Position numbers and translations under genes: made by a program | Origin: Symbiodinium sp. CCMP2592 | Taxonomy: Eukaryota > Sar > Dinophyceae > Suessiales > Symbiodiniaceae | DNA length: 64,000 bases | Direction: 5' to 3' | Assembly: GCA_905221615.1 (NCBI GenBank) | Contig: CAJNDT010002902.1 | Coordinates: 186,001 to 250,000 of the forward strand | Part shown: positions 58,365 through 64,000 of the stretch, in pieces | How positions within the stretch are numbered: position 1 is the first letter of the stretch | Layout: every line of letters starts with the position of its first letter | Notes under the pieces: generated by a model | What the model saw: the letters and a program-made list of their open reading frames with translations, nothing else | What the model was told of the DNA's origin: nothing | Databases searched by the model: none

Positions 58365-61300
58365 TAGACTCTGGACTGATGCCGCGGCGCTTGGCGCAAG
58401 CGATTCTCCATCTCTTTCGTAAGTTGTTCACAGCAGCTGGCTGCTGCATCGCAGCGATCAAACCGCTCGCAAAAGCGATCCTGCAATGGCACCGCATCCG
58501 CATGGCACGGCCAGGGCGGCGAATTCCGCTTCACTTCCGACTCCGCCGACCTCCAAGGAGCTGGCTGTGACTCGCGCTGCTCGCTCTGCGGCTTCGAGGA
58601 AGGAGTCGTCTGACCCACGGGAAAGGAACTCGACCACGTCTCCTCGCGTGATACGAGAATCTACAGGCACCACTCAAAAAGGCATTCAGGCGAAAAGTGA
58701 CTGCCAACTGCAGCAGGGCTTCGGCGTGCTTCTTCCTGGAGCAATCGCAATTTCCAACATGTGGCGAAAGGTAAAGCAACACTGGACCCAAAACCCTCCC
58801 TTCCATCCAACGTAAACAGGCCTAACATCCTCGTGCCAAGTCTCTGCTATTTCCCTTGTACTGTCCATGGCTGATCGGAGCTGCCGGATCTCCTCGGCAC
58901 ATGCCATCGATTTCAAACTGCTGGCGGAGGCGGCAAGCAAGCTAAGCTGCAATAACACTACCCTCTGACACCATGTCTGACACCCACATCCAGCCCGCAC
59001 TTACTTCCTGGCCACTCGTATCCGTCCTCGGCAGCAAGTCGGACCTGGTCGCTGCTGGCCTCTCGGTTGGGCCGGTTAGACAACGCTCAAGCAGAAACCT
59101 CAGCGGCAGCAGATGCCGCCACAAAGCGATTGCCTGGCCGTTGCTTCTTTGCAGAAGGCGTCGCTCCAGGTCCTCACAGATCTAGGTGGGCACCGCGAGA
59201 TTCAGCGAATGAAGCTACTTTGGTTTCAATCTCCTGCCGGAATTCGCTGACCAACTGCTGTCGTTCCTCATGCAACACTTGCCGACTCGTCTCGGTCAGG
59301 TTCACCTCCTTCGCATGGAGTACAGTTCAAAAGTGTGAAAACCTGTTTAGGTGCAAGAAGATAAAAAGATATAAGAAGTATCCGCAGGTCTGGCTTGCAG
59401 CTCGGTGTCCAAGTCTTTGTGGAGCTCGGCCGCCAACCTCTGGCTCGACCCCTGTGCCTTTACAAGTCGGACTTCCAGTTCCGCACTCATCTGCTTCATA
59501 TCTTCCGAGAGTTTGTGCAGGGTTCCCTGCTGCTGGGTTCGCATGTTGTCCAGTGTGTGCCGAAGCTCCTCCATAGCCATTTCTGATGCCGAGAACTTCC
59601 TCTCCAGTTTCAGCTCCATCTCTCGCCGCAGCTCTTCGCCCTGCCTTTGCGACTGAGATGCTCGAGCTTCGAGCTCCTGGCGCAATTCCCTCAACAACTG
59701 CTGTGTGGACATTCCGTTGTCTGCCAGCTTCTGCTCGAACTCCTTCCGCACTTCGAACGCAAGCTTTTGCGATCTTACGTCTCTTACATCTTCGAGAGCA
59801 CGTGCATCGCTTTGCATCTGCCGGTCTCGATTTGACATCTGTGCGATCTGCGATTCGAGCTGACATCGCAAGTCCTGCGATGCCAGGTCAACCTTCCGTT
59901 CCAGTGCTTGCAGCATGCGGTCCTCAACGTCTGATTGCAAGCTGGGCCCTGACAACAAGGCCATCGGCAGATCCTTCATGACAGAGACCACGTCCTGAAC
60001 TTGCACTTGCAAACGCTCGGTCGTCTTCTCGGCAGTGTCCGCTCGCTTGCTCAAGGTGCCCTCCAGGTCTCGCAACTGTTGCGCGAGGAAGCGGAGCTCT
60101 TGACTCGTGGAAAGGCTGATGGAGTTGAGCCTGGCATCCATTTCGTCGACCCGCTGCTCCGCTCGCGGGTTGGCACCATGCGCTTCGAGCTTTGCCTGGA
60201 CCAGGTCCATGCGCTGCGAAAGGTCCTGGGTTCCGATAAGGATTAATTACCCTCTGCCAAAAACGCAATCGGGTTTCAGGGGTTCCTCCGCTGAAGCTGA
60301 GGTCAGACGGCTTCACTTTCACTTCTGAACTCGGATTTTGCTGGGACACGTGCTTAAACAGTTGCAGGATGTGGCACGGGTCCTGAATCATGGGCTTCTC
60401 GGTCGCGATTTTCTCCCTGCTTTCCCTGCTGTGTCCTTCCACCACTTTTTCCAGGCTCGAGGCCAAGGCTCGAACGTCCCTGAGCTCACGCGTCAAGTGG
60501 AGGAGCTGCTCGCCGTGCTGCCTGAGAGCAGGGGTGAGGGGCGTCCTGGGGCTGGGGGGAAGGAACGGGTCCCCACCTCATGTCATCTTGCGCCTGTCTT
60601 TGCCATTCCTTATGGACAGTGTCGCCCTCCTTCGACCCAGCTCCTTCTGTGTTTCGTAACGCATGAAGCAGGTCCCAATGCTGCTGGGAGAAGTATTCCT
60701 CCAAGGTGGCTAAGCGAGCGCTTGCAGGCTCAAGCTGTTGGAGCACAAACTCTTGGCACTCGATGCGCAGCGTGTCTGACGCTTTCTGCAGGGCCTCCGC
60801 ATAGTTTCCAGGATCCTCGTCCGACAAAAGCGCAACATCGGACTCGGCGTTCTCCACACGGTCAGCCAACTTCTTCAGCTCCGACGACATGCCGTCCCAC
60901 TGCGAAGTGAGACGGTCATGCACGGCGATCATGCTCTCACCGACATGGTCTTCAAGCTCGTGCAGTTTTTGCTCGTGCGCCGCGAAACGTGCGTCAAACC
61001 CATGCAAGGTTTCTCCAAGTCGCAGAACTTCATCTTGAATTGCAGATGTCTCGTTGAAGCCAAACCGTCGAGCCTGGTTTCTGAACTCGTTCAAGCGCGA
61101 GTCTAGCTCCTCACCTACGCGTCGCATCTCTGTCAGTCTGGCTTCAAAGTTGAACGCGCCGAAAGCTGCCTGCACGTCTTGCAGTACCTGCGGCATTGTC
61201 AGACCAGCTGCAAAGGCGGCTGAGCTGCTAAACAACAATCAGCAGCTGAACCGAAGCGGACTCAAGAGGCGATAGCCGATAGGCTAGGGCTGAAAATTAG

Positions 61301-61590
61301 CATAGAACCGGCTGACACTACCAAACCAAACACTCCGATGAGACTCCAGGGCAACCCTTTGAGGCAAGATGTCGCTCATAAGGTTAGCCTCAGAGTGCAT
61401 GGATGAGAGGAGCATAGCGACGCGGTCCACCAAGGAGTCGATCTGAGGTTTCAGAATCGTGCTGTCAAGATGGGCAACAAGATCGACAAGCAACCCAGGC
61501 GGTCGTGAGGTGAAGGTTCGCCTTTTGTGTCGCTTTGCCAATATGTCACTAGGTCTCTTGCGTTTCGAACTCCAATTATTTACGCACAAC
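58365..61590 (-). CDS. Long coiled-coil protein gene, six or more exons
   Basis: A structural-type coiled-coil protein. Exon 0 ends at 61334 (HLDSTILKPQIDSLVDRVAM). Exon 1 is 61207-60577 (LTEMRRVGEELDSRLNEF, GFDARFAAHEQKLHELEDHV). Exon 2 is 60521-60251 (LTRELRDVRALASSLEKVVE). Exon 3 is 60225-59395 (277 codons; ELRFLAQQLRDLEGTLSKRA, QQLLRELRQELEARASQSQR). Exon 4 starts at 59305 (TSRQVLHEERQQLVSEFRQE). All phases agree. Introns are 126, 55, 25 and 89 nt. The 25-nt gap (GTAATT...CCCAG) is unusually short. Helical pieces continue to 58.4 kb (AEEIRQLRSAMDSTREIAET at 58.9 kb; CCEQLTKEMENRLRQAPRHQ at 58.4 kb). Heptad-like spacing and Glu/Arg/Gln richness suggest a cytoskeletal, flagellar or scaffold role, which is inference. 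Confidence 0.75.
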
Positions 61591-61942
61591 TGGGCACGAG
61601 CGCCAAAGCGAAGAGCTGAAGCGCTTCTATCTCGGACAGAAGGGCTTGCTTCTTCGGCATGGCTGCATGGTCTACTTCCTGCTACCGGCAGCCGCCTCTA
61701 ATACGGCAATTCTGTTCGGCCCTGCACCAGCATATTTCAACTTGTCATGTTTTCTCCGCCCCTCCGCCAAAGCAAAGAGTATCAATCCGCCAGGGAAGCA
61801 CCCTCGTCTTCTCGAACGTCTCGGGACGGCGAAGCTACAGACAAAGAAAGCTGTCAAGCTGCGCAGCTTTATGAGGGGAAGTTCGGCATGGCCACGAATA
61901 AAAGACTCGGAATCACGGGCATGAGCTTGAGCTGAAACTGCG

Positions 61943-62635
61943 ATGGTTAAACTTTCACGACGCGAACCTACGATGGTGCAGAAGACGCTCGGGAGCATAT
62001 TTGACAGAGCGTCACTTCAAGGATACTTCTTCTACCACTGGGCATACAGCAACTGCTCCTGCTTCTGCTGCGCTGTCACGGACGCACGGAGATCGCAGAT
62101 GCCGGTTCCGGCCCATGTTCCAGAAACGAGGCCGGCAAAGGACTTCTCGGCATCCAGAAGAGAGGACGAAAGGTCCGGGCCTGGCGGCTTTCCGCCAGTG
62201 CTAGTCTGCCATTGCCAGTGCACTCGAGCGCCAGGCGACTGCGTGCTTCCAAGCTGCTACTGCGGACCAGGGCACTTTGCTGAGGAAAACGGAAGCTCCC
62301 GCTTCTGGATTTCGGAGCTGGCACAGGCACAAGTCCCATCGCTGCCATTGCCAAAACCCAGAAATACAGACTGCAAGACGTCGGCTTTAGATGGGTCTTC
62401 GGCCTTTGGTGTGCAGATTGGCGGACTTCGAACGTATTACTTTGCCAACAGCTTGAATTTCCAGACAAGGCCACGTCTGAACACAGAGCTTGCAGAAACT
62501 GCTCGTCTGCCCGACCTAGTTCACAAGTACATCGGGCACAGGCCAAGCCTGACCGACGGCGCTCTCCGACAGACTGGTGCCTGCATGCGAATTTCTGAAA
62601 GAGTTTCCCTTTGCCGAGCAACCTGGCCAGCCTGA
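61943..62635 (+). CDS. Plus-strand ORF of uncertain status
   Basis: A 230-codon plus-strand ORF with ATG and stop, Cys-rich in the middle (LVCHCQCTR, VLPSCYCGPGHF). A minus-strand frame of 181 codons overlaps it, so openness alone is weak evidence. The plus orientation would be against the local trend. No family was recognised. Confidence 0.25.
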   Translation: MVKLSRREPTMVQKTLGSIFDRASLQGYFFYHWAYSNCSCFCCAVTDARRSQMPVPAHVPETRPAKDFSASRREDERSGPGGFPPVLVCHCQCTRAPGDCVLPSCYCGPGHFAEENGSSRFWISELAQAQVPSLPLPKPRNTDCKTSALDGSSAFGVQIGGLRTYYFANSLNFQTRPRLNTELAETARLPDLVHKYIGHRPSLTDGALRQTGACMRISERVSLCRATWPA

Positions 62636-62639
62636 ACAG

Positions 62640-63540
62640 GAAGCTTGAACCTCGCTACCTCGATCAGGGCAAAGCAAGAGTTTGCAGTGCCTTTCCTTGG
62701 TGACTTGGAAACGGCATATTGCAGCATGGCTGCATTTGATGATCCGAGCCATCCTGCCCGTTTGCTCCAGCTGCTCCGTGCTTTCGTTGGATGAGGCCTG
62801 CCCAGTTGCAGAAGATCCACCGACACACTGACTTGACACAGCTTCCCGGAAAAGCCCTGACATGAAATATCAGGCATCTTTTCTCCACCATTCTCTACTC
62901 GAGGGTCTGCACTTATGGCCGTCTGAAGTCGGTGGAGCTGGGCTGGACGGCGTCGAACGACCCTTTGACTTTATGCCAGGGAATGCGCAGACGAAAGACC
63001 AGGGCCGAAGGTGCAATTTGGCAGAGACGCACCGAGCTTCCCAGGGCATGCTTGTTCAGAGTCAAATGTCCCTGAGCCCTGAAACCCCCAAAGACGAAGT
63101 CTCCTGCAAGTTCACCGAAGGTAGTCCGAACATTTGCAAAACTGTCTTTCCTCAATCCATAGGCCATAGTCCCTTCCACAGGTATCTCTTCAGGGTTTCA
63201 CAACCTCTTCAAACATTCCAAAAAGTTGAAACCTCAGGGAAAATCGAACGATTCGGATCGTCGCCGACTGCTGCGGTGAATCCAAAAGACTGAGCCCGGG
63301 GGCCGAACAACAGCACAAGCTTTGAAGCTCAAATCATCCCCAAAACTCGAAAGGCCTCAACATCGAACGGCTGCCTCAAGGAATGAGAAGTCAGTAACAT
63401 ATGGGACAAAGACCAATCCGAGCCACTGGAGCAAGGAATGCCTAAAGGTAAAGGTAAAGGAAGAATGTCAGCGGTGACTGAAGGAAGGAAACCAAGAGGA
63501 ATGGAGTCAGGATATGGAATGGTATGGGGACGCATGGTCT
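62640..63540. other. No recognised gene
   Basis: A plus frame at 62862-63293 is open for 143 codons but has no motif. Nothing else was seen. Confidence 0.4.
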
Positions 63541-64000
63541 TGGGATGATAAAACCGAAGCCGAAAGCACTTAGGCATGCCTTTCCGAAAGGCTAGTGGAA
63601 GCTGATTCTCGATCTTATGATGGCAACATGCAGTTGACTCGCCACAGAGCAGAACAGACAACTTTGAACCGTCGCACGAAATCTGGCGATAAGGGGAGAT
63701 GATCCAATATACATGAGCCAAACCGAAAAACACCAAGAACAACAGCCAAATGCTTCTTTATGAACATGCGAAAGAAAAATCAATAAGCGTTGAAAAACAT
63801 GAATAATCGCAACAAGTAGCAAAAACGGGAAGACAAATCATGAAACTGTAAGAAAATGTAAGAAACACGCCGAGACCTTGCGGGTGGATATAACAATATC
63901 AAAGAACTGACAATGCCGAACCAAATAGAAAACAATGGGTAAAAAATGCAAAACAAGAAAGCTGAAATCGAACGATTCAAAGTCGCCAAAACACACAAAT
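63540..64000. other. AT- and A-rich right edge
   Basis: Composition shifts to clearly A-rich on the plus strand (many AAAA and GAAA runs), unlike the GC-richer rest of the window. Minus-strand frames here are hydrophobic because of the T-rich codons and are not convincing genes. Possibly an intergenic or transposon-derived segment. Confidence 0.5.

Overview
The window looks like nuclear DNA of a dinoflagellate, most likely a Symbiodiniaceae (Symbiodinium-type) genome. I infer this from intron-dense genes whose introns begin with GA, GC or GT and end in AG followed by G, from runs of neighbouring genes on one strand, from abundant trinucleotide and dinucleotide arrays, and from the protein families present. 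No bacterial operon, rRNA, CRISPR array or convincing tRNA was seen.

Layout. Almost every host gene I can support lies on the minus strand. From left to right these are: a helical protein fragment (0.3-0.8 kb), an MFS transporter of the MFSD6 type (6.7-5.0 kb), a tetraspanin-like four-helix membrane protein (10.1-8.5 kb), a secreted leishmanolysin-type (M8) zinc peptidase (12.7-10.9 kb), a SAM-dependent methyltransferase split into very short exons (13.5-12.9 kb), an Ala/Gln-repeat protein (16.0-15.3 kb) and an ORF of unknown function (17.3-16.7 kb). To the right follow a long coiled-coil gene of many small exons (about 35-30.4 kb), an FHA-domain gene (41.5-41.1 kb), several unidentified exons (43-48 kb), an FKBP-like/TPR immunophilin gene (51.7-49.0 kb) and a second long coiled-coil gene (61.6-58.4 kb). 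For five genes I placed exon boundaries by requiring reading phase and family motifs to agree; the others are approximate.

The one large plus-strand object is a non-LTR retrotransposon of about 8.1 kb (21,591-29,696). It sits inside a TAC-type microsatellite and is flanked by an identical 13-bp repeat that looks like a target-site duplication. It encodes an APE-type endonuclease and a reverse transcriptase. In a second frame it encodes C2H2-type zinc fingers followed by a C-terminal domain carrying all the diagnostic boxes of a ubiquitin-specific protease (USP, peptidase family C19). Nested within that frame is a third ORF of 331 residues in another frame. A retroelement carrying a deubiquitinase-like domain is the most unusual thing in the window.

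Other noteworthy structure: a GT array of about 400 bp and a Ty1/copia remnant inside a presumed intron of the FKBP/TPR gene; candidate introns of only 20 and 25 nt; exons of 28 and 37 nt; clusters of TAC arrays; and an AT-richer right edge. Exons split by many short introns cannot all be recovered by eye, so stretches marked as having no recognised gene may still contain exons.
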